DNA of 64,000 nt from DATBRC01 sp036560485 (GCA_036560485.1 DATBRC010000065.1:1-64000), one strand, 5' to 3'; shown: positions 25,228 through 35,600, counted from the first letter of the stretch. The notes: generated by a model from the letters alone, not told the origin. Made by a program: numbers and translations.

Positions 25228-26424
25228 ATGATGCTTAAACGCTTTGCCCTTACCACTCTAGCCATCGGAATGTTGGCCAGTGCAGCAGCCCGGGCTGAAG
25301 ATCTGAAAATCGCTTTGATTACCAGTAAAACTGGTCCTCTAGAAGCCTACGCTAAGCAAACCGAAACCGGTTTCATGATGGGCTTGAACTATTTGACCAA
25401 TGGCACAATGACTTTGAATGGTCGCAAAATTGTTGTCATCATGAAGGATGACCAGTTCAAACCAGATTTGGGCAAAGCACTTCTGGCAGCAGCCTACAAT
25501 GATGACAAGGTAGATATCGCCGTCGGTACAACCGGCTCCGGTATTGCTGGTGCAATGCTGCCTGTCGCTGAAGAAAACAAGAAGATTCTGATTGTTGAAC
25601 CAGCCGTTGCCGCCGATATCACCGGTTCGAAATGGAACCGTTATATTTTCCGTACATCTCGCAACTCTTACCACGATTCCTGCTCTGCAGCGGCGATTAC
25701 TCCTGCTTCGACCAATATCGCATTTCTGATTCAAGACAATGCATTCGGCAAGGAAGCCGTGAAATCGTTTGAAGAGTGCCTCGCTGCGATCAAGAGCAAA
25801 GCGAAGATTGTTCATATTGAAGCTGTCGATCCAAAAACAACGGATTTCACCGCAGCGGCACAACGCATGTTTGACGCATTGAAAGATAAAAAAGGCGAAA
25901 AACTGATTTCTATCGTTTGGGCTGGCGCAAACCCAATCGACAAAATCTATTCTCTCAATCCAGCACGTTACGGAATTGGCTTGACAGCAGGCGGCAACAT
26001 TCTTCCAGTCATGAAGAGCTGGAAAAAATATGCTGGTTCTGAAGGCAGCCTGTACTACTACTATGCATTCCCGCACAACAAGATGAATGACTGGTTGGTT
26101 GCTGAGCACGAGAAGGAATTCAAGAGCCCTCCTGATTTCTTCGTAGCCGGTGGTTTTGCTGCAGCCAGTGCCGTGGTTACAGCCCTGAAAAAAACCAACG
26201 GTTCTTCTGATGCCGAAAAGTTGATTAAAGCAATGGAAGGTATGGACTTTGATACGCCAAAAGGCAAAATGACTTTCCGTAAAGAAGATCACCAAGCCAT
26301 GCAGCCTATGTATCACTTCCGAATCAAAGAAGAATCGAAACAAAAGAACGAATGGGACATTCTCGACCTAGTCCGTGAAATTCCAGCTTCGGAATTCGTT
26401 ATCCCTATCCAGAATAAGCGTTAA
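25228..26424 (+). CDS. Periplasmic ligand-binding protein of a HAAT-type ABC importer
   Basis: A 398-residue extracellular ligand-binding receptor (Leu/Ile/Val-binding-protein family). The signal peptide MMLKRFALTTLAIGMLASAAARA is followed by EDLKIALITSKTGPLEAYAK, the family N-terminal strand. The two-lobe fold is supported by VDIAVGTTGSGIAGAMLPVA and NIAFLIQDNAFGKEAVKSF. The frame is open further upstream, but the ATG at 25228 has AGGAG 8 bases upstream and begins the signal peptide. The ligand is unknown: the family covers branched-chain amino acids, amides, urea and aromatic or aliphatic acids. It is the first gene of the operon, followed by a hairpin that may favour its higher expression. 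Confidence 0.9.
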   Translation: MMLKRFALTTLAIGMLASAAARAEDLKIALITSKTGPLEAYAKQTETGFMMGLNYLTNGTMTLNGRKIVVIMKDDQFKPDLGKALLAAAYNDDKVDIAVGTTGSGIAGAMLPVAEENKKILIVEPAVAADITGSKWNRYIFRTSRNSYHDSCSAAAITPASTNIAFLIQDNAFGKEAVKSFEECLAAIKSKAKIVHIEAVDPKTTDFTAAAQRMFDALKDKKGEKLISIVWAGANPIDKIYSLNPARYGIGLTAGGNILPVMKSWKKYAGSEGSLYYYYAFPHNKMNDWLVAEHEKEFKSPPDFFVAGGFAAASAVVTALKKTNGSSDAEKLIKAMEGMDFDTPKGKMTFRKEDHQAMQPMYHFRIKEESKQKNEWDILDLVREIPASEFVIPIQNKR

Positions 26425-26450
26425 TAGTTTATTCTGTGGTTTGTAAAAAT

Positions 26451-26482
26451 AACGCCGCTGACAGACTATTGTCGGCGGCGTT
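26451..26482 (+). terminator. Hairpin between binding protein and ATPase genes
   Basis: An 8-bp GC-rich stem (26451-26458 with 26475-26482) with extra GACA/TGTC pairing inside lies 27 bp after the binding-protein stop. The T-run is short, so it probably acts as a partial terminator or mRNA stabiliser, giving more binding protein than membrane components. Confidence 0.5.
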
Positions 26483-26530
26483 ATTGTGTGAAGAGAGACT
26501 TTATTTGTCTCACCTATTTCTCCATTATCA

Positions 26531-26566
26531 AATAACAGCGTGGGTAACAGTGTGAATAACAGTGTG
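26531..26566 (+). repeat. Three tandem 12-bp repeats spanning the start of the LivG-like gene
   Basis: AATAACAGCGTG, GGTAACAGTGTG and AATAACAGTGTG follow each other without gaps. Each ends in an in-frame GTG that could start translation (26540, 26552, 26564). Copy-number change would lengthen or shorten the N-terminus by four residues without a frameshift. Confidence 0.6.
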
Positions 26567-27355
26567 AAAAGCAGCGCTGCTTCGGCTCAACAGAAGCCAA
26601 CTCTATCAACACAAGGGTTGACCATTCGCTTCGGCGGACATGTGGCAGTCAATAATGTCACAGCAGAATTCAAAACAGGCGAGTTGACTGCCATTGTTGG
26701 TCCAAACGGTGCCGGCAAGACGACTTATTTCAACTTGATTTCCGGACAGCTGCCAGCGACATCCGGGAAGGTGAATCTGTATGGGGAAGATATTACGCAT
26801 CTCGGTGCGCCGCAACGAACCAAAAGGGGCGTCGGACGTGCTTTTCAATTAACCAATTTGTTCCCGCATTTAACCGTATTGGAAAACGTACGTTTAGCGG
26901 TTCAGAGCAAAGCGGGATTGGGACTCAACTTGTTTTCCATATGGTCTGACCATAAAGAACTAATCGGAAAAGCAGAACATATCCTCGAGCAGGTTGCGAT
27001 GACTGATCGTCGCTACGAGATTGTCTCATTCCTCTCTCATGGCAACCAGCGCAAGCTGGAAGTCGCCATTCTTCTGGCACTTGAACCTGAGATTTTCATG
27101 TTTGACGAACCGACAGCCGGCATGAGCGTCGATGAAGTTCCCGTTCTGCTGGATCTGATTCATAAAATTAAAGCACAAGGCGACAAAACTATTTTGCTGG
27201 TCGAGCACAAGATGGACGTTGTCAGCTCTCTTGCGGATCGCATCATTGTGTTGCACAACGGCTGCCTGGTTGCAGATGGCGAGCCGAAGCAAGTCATGGC
27301 CTCACCCATCGTGCAACAGGCTTATCTAGGCATGGAGGTAGCAACAAATGTCTGA
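26540..27355 (+). CDS. livG: ABC importer ATPase, LivG family
   Basis: A 271-residue ATP-binding subunit: Walker A GPNGAGKTTYFNLISG, Q-loop region RAFQLTNLFPHLTVLENVRL, a signature (LSHGNQRKLEVAILLA) slightly divergent from LSGGQ, Walker B EIFMFDEPTAGMS and switch His in LLVEHKMDVV. The long insert after Walker A (LNLYGEDIT-like plus LGLNLFSIW) fits LivG and not LivF. Translation starts at one of three in-frame GTG codons inside a 12-bp tandem repeat; 26540 is the first. It overlaps the LivF-like gene by 8 bp. Confidence 0.92.
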   Translation: MGNSVNNSVKSSAASAQQKPTLSTQGLTIRFGGHVAVNNVTAEFKTGELTAIVGPNGAGKTTYFNLISGQLPATSGKVNLYGEDITHLGAPQRTKRGVGRAFQLTNLFPHLTVLENVRLAVQSKAGLGLNLFSIWSDHKELIGKAEHILEQVAMTDRRYEIVSFLSHGNQRKLEVAILLALEPEIFMFDEPTAGMSVDEVPVLLDLIHKIKAQGDKTILLVEHKMDVVSSLADRIIVLHNGCLVADGEPKQVMASPIVQQAYLGMEVATNV

Positions 27356-28073
27356 TGCACTATTAAAATTATCCGGTGTTCACACCCATATCGGTCAGTA
27401 TCATATTTTGCACGGCGTTGATCTCGTTGTACCGAAAGGCGAATTGACTGTTCTGCTTGGCCGTAACGGCGCGGGCAAAACAACTACCCTGCGAACCATC
27501 ATGGGACTCTGGCAGGCTTCTGCCGGCAATATCATGTTCAATGGCAGTGATATCACCAAGACGCCAACTCCAGACATATCCCAAAGTGGTATCGCATATA
27601 TACCGGAGAATATGGGAATTTTTGCCGGTTTGACGGTGCGTGAGAATCTGTTACTGGCTTCACGCTCGGGCGATCTCGATGAAAAACGTCTCGACTGGAT
27701 CTTCAATTTTTTCCCTGCATTGAAAAAATTCTGGAATCAACCTGCAGGCAAGCTCTCGGGTGGACAAAAGCAAATGGTGGCTATTGCGCGCGCCGTTGTT
27801 GAACCACGTAAATTGATATTAGTTGATGAGCCTACCAAAGGACTCGCACCCGCCATCATTCAACATCTTATTGAAGCATTCAGGAATCTGAAAGAGACCG
27901 ATACAACCATTCTGCTGGTTGAGCAAAATTTCGCTTTTGTGTCTGCTCTCGGCGATTCGGTTGCCGTCATGGATGGCGGTGTCATTGTTCATAGCGGCCG
28001 CATGGCCGAACTGGTTGAAGACAAGGCTTTGCAACACAAGCTGCTTGGTCTTTCACTCGACGCTCATCAATAG
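27348..28073 (+). CDS. livF: ABC importer ATPase, LivF family
   Basis: A 241-residue second ATP-binding subunit. It has Walker A GRNGAGKTTTLRTIMG, Q-loop SGIAYIPENMGIFAGLTVRENL, the signature LSGGQKQMVAIARAV, Walker B KLILVDEPTKGLAPA and switch His/Gln in LLVEQNFAF. Size and the QxxIAYIPE stretch are typical of LivF. It starts inside the end of the LivG-like gene (8-bp overlap), so translation is coupled and equal stoichiometry is expected. Confidence 0.94.
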   Translation: MSDALLKLSGVHTHIGQYHILHGVDLVVPKGELTVLLGRNGAGKTTTLRTIMGLWQASAGNIMFNGSDITKTPTPDISQSGIAYIPENMGIFAGLTVRENLLLASRSGDLDEKRLDWIFNFFPALKKFWNQPAGKLSGGQKQMVAIARAVVEPRKLILVDEPTKGLAPAIIQHLIEAFRNLKETDTTILLVEQNFAFVSALGDSVAVMDGGVIVHSGRMAELVEDKALQHKLLGLSLDAHQ

Positions 28074-28083
28074 GAAGGAAGCC

Positions 28084-29106
28084 ATGACTGCGCCCACCAC
28101 AACGGTAGCTGCTGACGAAGCGCTGCCAAAAATTCGTACTGACTTTGTTCCAATTTATCTCTTGTTGGCCATCGCCATCGCTGCCTTGCCATTTATCGGC
28201 AGTACGTCGACCTGGGTCACACTGACCGTTGCCGGTTTGGCGATGGGAATGATGCTGTTTATCATGTCCAGCGGGCTGACTTTGGTGTTTGGTTTGATGG
28301 ATGTGATGAACTTCGGTCACGGCGCCTTCATTGCTGTCGGCGCATATACCGGATCATTGGTCTTCGGACGCATGCAAAGCTGGATGGAAGCTGATTCCTT
28401 CTGGATGAATATCTCGGTAATCGGCATTGCGATTCTCGTCGCGATGGTCATTACAGCGATGCTCGGCTGGCTGTATGAGCGTCTATTCATCAAGCCGGTG
28501 TATGGCAATCCATTGATGCAGATTCTGATGACAACAGGTGCAATGATCGTTATAGAACAACTGATCATCGTTATCTGGGGACCGGATATGATTCCTCTGC
28601 AGATCCCGACAACATTGCAAGGCTCGTTTCTTTTTGGCGATGTAGTCATTGAAAAATACCGTCTTGCAGCAGTCATTATCGGCTTAGTGATTTTTATCGG
28701 CATGTACATGGTTCTCAACCGCACCAGGATCGGCCTGCTGATTCGTGCCGGCGTTGAGAATGGTGAAATGGTACAAGCGTTGGGCTATCGCATCCGTCGT
28801 CTGTTTATTGGCGTCTTTGTATCCGGCGCTGCATTGGCTGCTCTTGGTGGCGTCATGTGGGGGTTATATAAACAAGAACTGACATCCGGAATCGGTGGTC
28901 AGGTTTTTGTTTCCGTGCTGATCGTCATCATTATCGGTGGCATGGGTTCAGTCGGCGGTTGCTTCATTGCTGCGTTGATGGTATCCCTGCTATCCAACTA
29001 TGTGGGCTTCCTGGCACCTAAAATATCGCTGGTCACAGAAATTTTGCTCATGGTCGCGGTGCTGTCCTGGCGTCCGCGCGGGCTTTATCCAGTCTCGAGC
29101 AACTAG
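28084..29106 (+). CDS. livH: ABC importer permease, LivH family
   Basis: A 340-residue permease with about eight hydrophobic helices. The LivH signature region LVFGLMDVMNFGHGAFIAVGAYTGS and the C-terminal GGMGSVGGCFIAALMV contact region are present. The frame is open to 27919, but the ATG at 28084 with AGGAAGGA just upstream is clearly the start. It is longer at the N-terminus than E. coli LivH by some 30 polar residues (TAPTTTVAADEALPKIRTD). Confidence 0.93.
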   Translation: MTAPTTTVAADEALPKIRTDFVPIYLLLAIAIAALPFIGSTSTWVTLTVAGLAMGMMLFIMSSGLTLVFGLMDVMNFGHGAFIAVGAYTGSLVFGRMQSWMEADSFWMNISVIGIAILVAMVITAMLGWLYERLFIKPVYGNPLMQILMTTGAMIVIEQLIIVIWGPDMIPLQIPTTLQGSFLFGDVVIEKYRLAAVIIGLVIFIGMYMVLNRTRIGLLIRAGVENGEMVQALGYRIRRLFIGVFVSGAALAALGGVMWGLYKQELTSGIGGQVFVSVLIVIIIGGMGSVGGCFIAALMVSLLSNYVGFLAPKISLVTEILLMVAVLSWRPRGLYPVSSN

Positions 29107-29115
29107 GAGAATCAG

Positions 29116-30219
29116 ATGCTAAAAAGAATTCTTTCCGAAGATATGCCTCGCAGCCGCATCTTGAGTGTGCTGCTCCCTGTCATATTGCTTCTTCTTGCAT
29201 TTGCACCTTTTATTTTTCCAGGTGCTCGCGCAATCAACGTCGCTGCCACGATCTGTGTATTTATTGTCCTGGTAGCTTCATACGATCTGTTGCTCGGTTA
29301 TACCGGCATCATTTCTTTTGCCCATACGATGTTTTATGGCATTGGTGCTTATGGCGTAGGGCTGTCATTGAATAAATTCGGCGCTACTTGGAGTTCGGTT
29401 TTTATAGGCTTTGCCATCGCGATGGTTATTTCCTTTATCCTTGCGTTGATCATTGGCCTTTTCTCCCTGCGTGTGAAAGCACTGTTTTATGCAATGATCA
29501 CATTGGCGATTGCTTTTGCCTTTGCGGTGTTGGCAGTGCAATTATCCGATCTTACAGGCGGCGATGACGGCTTAACCATCCAAGTTCCTGAACAACTGAA
29601 ACCAAGCTACAAGTTGATTGAATCGCAGATATTTGGCGTAGACATCAACGGCAAGATATTGACTTATTACCTGGTATTTTTTGTGGCATTGGCAGCGTTC
29701 TTGGTCATGCTGCGCATTGTAAACTCACCGTTCGGTAAAGTACTACAGTCGATTCGTGAAAACGAATTCAGGGCGGAAGCGATTGGATACAAGACAGTTG
29801 TCTATCGCACCATCAGTAATTGTCTCGGTGCTTTGGGTGCAACCCTGGCTGGTGGCTTGTTGGTCTTATGGTTACGCTATGTCGGTCCTGACACATCACT
29901 TTCATTCGGCATCATGCTCAATATTTTGTTGATCGTATTTATCGGCGGCATGGCGACGATGTACGGCTCTGTTGTTGGCACAGTGCTCTTCATCATTGCG
30001 CAAAACTATCTGCAGGATTTAATGAAAGTTGGCAGTGGCGCTTTGACTCAATTCGCATCGTCTTACACTGACTCGGTAATGGGTTCGACTATCGCGTTCT
30101 TCTCGCGATTGATCAGTCCGGACAGATGGTTCATGTGGTTGGGTATTTTGTTTGTGCTTTCCGTTTATTACTTCCCCTTGGGTATCGTAGGAAAACTACG
30201 CACTCTTAAAAAGCGCTAA
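29116..30219 (+). CDS. livM: ABC importer permease, LivM family
   Basis: A 367-residue permease, the second channel half. It has about nine TM helices; the LivM signature is YDLLLGYTGIISFAHTMFYGIGAYG, followed later by FRAEAIGYKTVVYRTISNCLGALGATLAGG and VFIGGMATMYGSVVGTVLF. It starts 9 bp after the LivH-like gene with AGGAGA upstream. It closes the operon, and the hairpin at 30228-30272 follows. Confidence 0.93.
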   Translation: MLKRILSEDMPRSRILSVLLPVILLLLAFAPFIFPGARAINVAATICVFIVLVASYDLLLGYTGIISFAHTMFYGIGAYGVGLSLNKFGATWSSVFIGFAIAMVISFILALIIGLFSLRVKALFYAMITLAIAFAFAVLAVQLSDLTGGDDGLTIQVPEQLKPSYKLIESQIFGVDINGKILTYYLVFFVALAAFLVMLRIVNSPFGKVLQSIRENEFRAEAIGYKTVVYRTISNCLGALGATLAGGLLVLWLRYVGPDTSLSFGIMLNILLIVFIGGMATMYGSVVGTVLFIIAQNYLQDLMKVGSGALTQFASSYTDSVMGSTIAFFSRLISPDRWFMWLGILFVLSVYYFPLGIVGKLRTLKKR

Positions 30220-30227
30220 GTCTGGCA

Positions 30228-30272
30228 TTCCTCGATTGAACAGCTCACACCGAGTCATGTTCAATCGAGGAA
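30228..30272 (+). terminator. 15-bp perfect inverted repeat after the importer operon
   Basis: 30228-30242 pairs perfectly with 30258-30272 around a 15-base loop, 8 bp after the LivM stop. The 3' arm is followed by AAAATAAGC rather than a T-run, so it may work as an mRNA 3'-end stabiliser or in the opposite direction. Confidence 0.5.
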
Positions 30273-30412
30273 AATAAGCTCATCAACAAAGCTGCTTTCC
30301 ATGCAATCCCTCTGCAATAAAACAAACTGCTTTCCCTCCCCTACTTCCAGATAGTACTACTCAACATCCGGATAGTATTAAAATGGGATGTATCTAATGT
30401 AATGGAACTCCC

Positions 30413-31264
30413 ATGCCCGCCAGAAAAATAAAATATTTAAGTCAATGTCCTCCGCATCCGCATCACATTTTTTATAAAGAGTGGGGTGACATTCACAACC
30501 AGAACGCACTATTCTGCGCCCATGGATTGACACGCAATAGCGGTGATTTCGATTACTTCTGCAGCAAGATGGAAGAGCACTATCATATTATTTGTCCGGA
30601 TATGCCAGGTAGAGGACAAAGTGATTGGCTCGCCAAAGACGAATATCACTACTCGGTGTATATGGCGGATGCAGGTACCCTTATAGCGCAATTGGGTGCA
30701 AAAAGACTGGATTGGGTAGGCACCTCAATGGGTGGGCTGATGGGGATGATACTCGCATCGCAACCCAATACACCTATCCGCAAATTGGTTATCAATGATG
30801 TCGGCCCTTTTGCTTCTCGCGCTTCTCAACTCACCATCGGCAAGTATGCAGGCAATGATGAACGCTTCAACACTTTTGAAGAAGTCACTACGTATTTCAA
30901 GAATCTCTATGCGGCCTGGGGCAACGTCTCAGAAGACCAATGGCTGAGTGTGGCCAAACAAAGTTCCAGAGTATTGGAAGATGGAACTTACGCACTTGCG
31001 TATGATCCTGCCATCGTTGCGCCCTTAAAAGGAAATGTGGACGCGCTTGAAGACATCAGCATTTGGCCTGTATATGAAGCGATTCAAATTCCGATGCTTT
31101 TGTTGCATGGCGCTGAATCAACCATTGTGCCTGCCGCACTAGTAGAGGAAATGAAGCAGCGCAACAAGAATCTGGAAGTAGTAGATTTTCCGGGCATAGG
31201 ACACGCGCCTTCCTTAATGGAAGACTACCAAGTTAATTTAGTGCGCGAATGGCTGCGCAAATAA
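30413..31264 (+). CDS. Alpha/beta hydrolase
   Basis: A 283-residue canonical alpha/beta hydrolase: oxyanion region LFCAHGLTRNSGDFDYF, CPDMPGRGQSDW, nucleophile Ser in WVGTSMGGLMGMIL, acid near LLLHGAESTIVP, and His in PGIGHAPSLMED. Likely an esterase or acyl hydrolase. It lies convergent to the ccr gene with only 22 bp between the stops and is not clearly part of either the importer operon or the biosynthetic cluster. A role in processing or resistance to the cluster product is possible but unproven. Confidence 0.85.
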   Translation: MPARKIKYLSQCPPHPHHIFYKEWGDIHNQNALFCAHGLTRNSGDFDYFCSKMEEHYHIICPDMPGRGQSDWLAKDEYHYSVYMADAGTLIAQLGAKRLDWVGTSMGGLMGMILASQPNTPIRKLVINDVGPFASRASQLTIGKYAGNDERFNTFEEVTTYFKNLYAAWGNVSEDQWLSVAKQSSRVLEDGTYALAYDPAIVAPLKGNVDALEDISIWPVYEAIQIPMLLLHGAESTIVPAALVEEMKQRNKNLEVVDFPGIGHAPSLMEDYQVNLVREWLRK

Positions 31265-31286
31265 ACAAAAACAGCCCGCATGAATT

Positions 31287-32615
31287 TTAAATAACGGTAG
31301 CTGTTCTGGCCTCATTGCGCAGGAATCGTTCTTCAATTTCTGCCCGCGTTTTCAACCCGCGTACATCATTCGGCATCACCAGCACGCTGGCATTACCGAT
31401 AATCTTGTTATGAAAAAGATCGTCATGCGCTTGCGCCAATTGATCGTATGAATAAGTATGCGTGTTGATCACATCGATCTTCTTTTTTGAAATCAAGGTA
31501 TTCGCCTGTCGGCAATCCATGAAGTTTGCATAGTGCGAACCGATAATGCGCTTTTGCTGCATCCATAAATGACGCACATCGAAATTCAAATCGTAGCCGG
31601 TCGTCGCACCGCAAATAACGATGCGACCAAAGCGAGCGGCCAAAAATACTGACGTTGCGAAAGTCTCGCGACCAGAGTGCTCGAATACGATATCAGGCGA
31701 ACGCTTTTCACCACAGATGTCCCATATTTTTTTGCCGATCGCTTTCATCATCTGCGCTCTGCGGGTATTGTTTGCGGCAGTTTCGTATTGGTTGAATTCC
31801 ACATCCTGGATTTCATAACCCTTGAATTCAGTACGATTGATGTATCCAAGCGCACCCAATTTCTTGCAGAACTCGCCCTTCTCTTCGCTTGATACCACGG
31901 CGATTGCATCCGCACCTACTTCACGGCATAACTGGATCGCATACGTGCCCAAGCCCCCTGCACCACCCCAGATCAATGCCAATTCGCCTGCCTTGAGTCC
32001 GCCATTAGTAATCAGCATGCGGTATGCAGTGAAATAGGTCAGCACATAGGACGCGGCATCTTCCCAGGATAGGTGGGCAGGCTTTGGAAGGATTTGCTGA
32101 GCTTGCGCAGACACAAATTGCGCAAAACTGCCGTCCGGCGTTTCATAACCCATGATCGCGACGTTGTGCCCGCTCATCGGATCGAACGATATGAAATTGG
32201 GATTGTTCAAGCCGCCATTGCCATGTTCCAGACATTGCTTGAAACAAGTGACGATGACTTCATCGCCGATCTTGCAGTTCTTCACATTCTTGCCGATCTT
32301 CCAGACAATGCCGGATGCATCCGATCCGGGAATATGGTATTCCTTCTCGTGCAGATTAAATATGCTGATCGGTTGTCCCAGACCTGCCCATACCGTGTTG
32401 TAGTTGACGCCAACCGCCATGACACGCACCAGCACATCATTGTCACCAACATCAGGAACAGGAAGGATCTTTTGCACCAATGCGTGCAATGGCTCACCAA
32501 AACGATTTTTCTGAATCACCCATGCATGCATTTGATTTGGCACGACACCAAGCGCGCCATACTCCTGCAAAGCATAGATGTGAGGGTTCGTATTGCTTGA
32601 AGTAAGATTATTCAT
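31287..32615 (-). CDS. ccr: Crotonyl-CoA carboxylase/reductase (Ccr family)
   Basis: A 442-residue MDR-superfamily enzyme of the Ccr type, which reductively carboxylates enoyl-CoAs to alkylmalonyl-CoAs (ethylmalonyl-CoA from crotonyl-CoA). Family features are the VMAVGVNYNTVWAGLG region, MGYETPDGSFAQFVS, the NADPH-binding loop LIWGGAGGLGTYAIQLCREVGA with AVVSSEEKGEFCKKLG, and the long insert before DIVFEHSGRETFATSVFL. It is the last gene of the minus-strand biosynthetic operon, 22 bp after the PKS gene. Here it most likely supplies the extender unit for the AT domain rather than serving central metabolism. Confidence 0.88.
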   Translation of the reverse strand: MNNLTSSNTNPHIYALQEYGALGVVPNQMHAWVIQKNRFGEPLHALVQKILPVPDVGDNDVLVRVMAVGVNYNTVWAGLGQPISIFNLHEKEYHIPGSDASGIVWKIGKNVKNCKIGDEVIVTCFKQCLEHGNGGLNNPNFISFDPMSGHNVAIMGYETPDGSFAQFVSAQAQQILPKPAHLSWEDAASYVLTYFTAYRMLITNGGLKAGELALIWGGAGGLGTYAIQLCREVGADAIAVVSSEEKGEFCKKLGALGYINRTEFKGYEIQDVEFNQYETAANNTRRAQMMKAIGKKIWDICGEKRSPDIVFEHSGRETFATSVFLAARFGRIVICGATTGYDLNFDVRHLWMQQKRIIGSHYANFMDCRQANTLISKKKIDVINTHTYSYDQLAQAHDDLFHNKIIGNASVLVMPNDVRGLKTRAEIEERFLRNEARTATVI

Positions 32616-32637
32616 GTTATCTATACTGCTTCATATT

Positions 32638-35600
32638 TCAAACTGTTATTTGTAAAACCGGCGCATGAATTGACTTGGTTAATTCAATCAAGTTCTTCTG
32701 ATAGCGTTGCGCAAGCTTTTCAATATCGGTTATTGCAAACCGGCTCTTGTCGAATGCAAATCTTACCCAGGTTTTTTCTTCCGGAACGATAAAAACACGC
32801 AAAGGAAATTGCCAGCCGTCCGTCCACAATGCCGCAATGGTTTTAATCGGCAGCTCAACTCCGCCAGAATCTGCTCTCGGAATATTCTCGAAAATAAAAT
32901 TGCTTGAATAAAGGTTGTCATTCCCGGTATGTCCAATTGCATTGGCAATCTGCTTCAACGACGGCAGGTTATGCGTTTGTGCTTGGGCATTTGCTCTATG
33001 TACAACTTGCAAAAGCTGTGCCACCGTCATATCCGAAGCTAATGACACACGAACAGGAAGTGAATTGGTGCACTGTCCGATAATTTCTGTAATGCCGTCG
33101 AAATCCGCCGAGCGTCCGGATACCGTTGCGCCATATACGACATCGTTGGCGCCACTCAACTGCGCCAATGAGAGTGCCCATGCGGCCTGAAATACCGCGT
33201 TGCTGGTTGTTTGACTCGCCCTGGCAGTTTCCTGAACCGAGTTGAGCAAATTATCATCAATGACGAGTTGAGATTCTGCATAAGAATCTTCTGCCTTCGT
33301 TATTGAAGAAGAGGCAGACATCAAGCTTTGCAATGGTTCAACGTGGCGATAACCATCGAACGCCTTGCGCCAATGGAGCAGTGCGTCATCGAGTGACTGT
33401 CGCTCCAACCAATCGATATAGCGTCCAAAATCAGCTTGATTCTGCATTGCCGGCAGATCTTTACCCGATACCATGCTCATCAAACACATGATTAAATCCT
33501 TGCTCAACAAACTGGATGTCCAGCCATCGAGAATGATTTGATGATTCGACATGACGATTGCGAAGCGTCCTGCTTGTGGCGACAGCATGACCCAGTACAG
33601 CCGCAATGCTGGCGCCTTCGACAAATCGTAACGAGTCAATCGATCCTTGACCTGCAATTGCATCAGCGCTTGCTGTTGGCCGGCTTCATCGAGATGTGAA
33701 TAATCGAGTTCAATCAATGCAAAATCAGCATGCTTGCAAACGACCTGCGCAGGTTCGCCATTGACATCATGCATGAAGCGTGTACGCAGCACTTTATGAC
33801 GCGCTACCAGTGCTTGCCAAACGGCTTGCAGCAGCCTCTTGTCTATCGGCCCTTCCATCACCGTCACTGCCTGCGTAACGTTAGCCAAGGGTTTGCTTTC
33901 ATCGCTGTAACGCCGATAAATCTCAGATTGAAAAGCAGTGAGACCGTAGCAATCTTCAATCTGATCGGCACTGATACCGCATGCCTGCAAAGTCGCATCC
34001 GATATCTTATGGCGGGAACCTGATGATTGAATTGCATTCCAATCGGCATTGGACAGCGCCTGCAAATTTTCAATCAAAGTGTTCAGCAAACCTTGAATCG
34101 TCGCCTCATGATATTGCTTCTTGCTGAAGTTCCAGTTCAGCGCGATTTGTCCATTCTGGCTATAGGCAATGACATCATGCTGATAAAGCCGTTGGTTGGA
34201 AGGATCGCGCAGTGTGCGGATCGCATCTTGCGCGTCAGTGGTCATGCCGCCGGCAATCAATTGATTGATCTGGCCGATGTAATTTAAAGAGATTGCCGCT
34301 GCCGGTATTTGCGACAACATCTTCCTGACAGTCAGGTCGTCATGCAAAGTCTTCAGCCATGCGAGACTTAACCCTTGTTGTGGAACGGATTGAATCTGTG
34401 ACTTGAGTGAAGCAAGTTGCGACGTTAATGGCGATGCAGATAATTTCAACGGGATCGGGCTGCCTGTGCCGAACCAGCCGACTGTTCTGGAAAAATCCAT
34501 AGTATCGAAATCCGGCCGGCCGTGGTGCACCATATCAATAATAACGTTCGGCTGTTGCTGCCAGTCGCTTATGGTTTTGGCCAGCACCGCAAGCAACAGT
34601 TCATTGATCTTCAAGCCAGTATGCTTGGCTGCCTGCTGTGATAATCGTTGCGTGGAATCAGCATCCAGCGAAGCGGACAATGACGCAATATCGCCCTCCA
34701 GATTCGAGCCTCGCGCAATATCGATAGACATTTCACACGGTATCTTCGCTACCTCACCGGCAACATTTTGCCAATACAGAAGATCGGCTTGCAAAGATGC
34801 GACCCTGGTCGGCAAACCGGTAGAAAAATCCTTATACGATGTTGTCTTGGCCGGCAACAGCTTGGCCATATCGGTTTTTCTATCGGTTGCTGACGCAGCC
34901 AAAAGCGTCTGCAAGTCTTCGATCACAATTCCCAGTGAGATTGCATCCATCACCAGATGATGGAAGAGTAGTGCCAGCTTGTTATGTGCAGAATCCGCCG
35001 CTTTGAAATAGGCCAGCTTGAACAGCGGCCCGTTTTCGATATGCATCTCCGATTGCAGCCGCTGGCAATGCTGTTGTACCTGCTCCGAAAAAGCGCCACC
35101 TGTTGTCGAAGTCAGATCAACCCATGCAACATGCTGATCGCTATTCGCTGACGTGTAGGTCTGTTGCCATGCGCCCTGCTCGTTACGAACAAAATGCGAA
35201 CGCAGCACGTCATGTTGTTCCAGCAAGCACAGCACCACCATCTTCAATGCTGGCTCAGAAATAGTCTGCGTGACATTCAGTAATGCTCCGACATTCCAGT
35301 GATCCTTGTTGGACCATGACGTGTTCAGGAACTGTTGCTGTATCGGCGAACAAGGCGATGTCCCCATGACCAGCGATTGATCGACGATGACAGCATTTGA
35401 TTTTTTCAGGTTTTTGACGATCTCACCAATAGTCGGTGTCGCGAACATTTGCTTGGTCTCCAGGAACAAGCCCATCTTCTTCGCCTTCACGACGATCTTG
35501 ACGCCCAACAGCGACTCACCGCCCAGCTCGAAGAAATTATCATTCACACCGATCTTGCTGATGCCCAGCGTTTCCTGCCAGATGGATGCCAGCAGCTTTT

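Noticed and set aside
25339..26343. A 334-codon frame antisense to the periplasmic binding protein gene
   Set aside because: Composition typical of an antisense shadow (Phe, Cys and His rich), no ribosome-binding site, and the sense gene is unambiguous.
30413..31264. Alpha/beta hydrolase as the missing terminal thioesterase of the assembly line
   Set aside because: It is on the opposite strand, convergent with the operon, and its sequence is of the esterase type rather than a TE; the type II thioesterase at 61275 is the better candidate.
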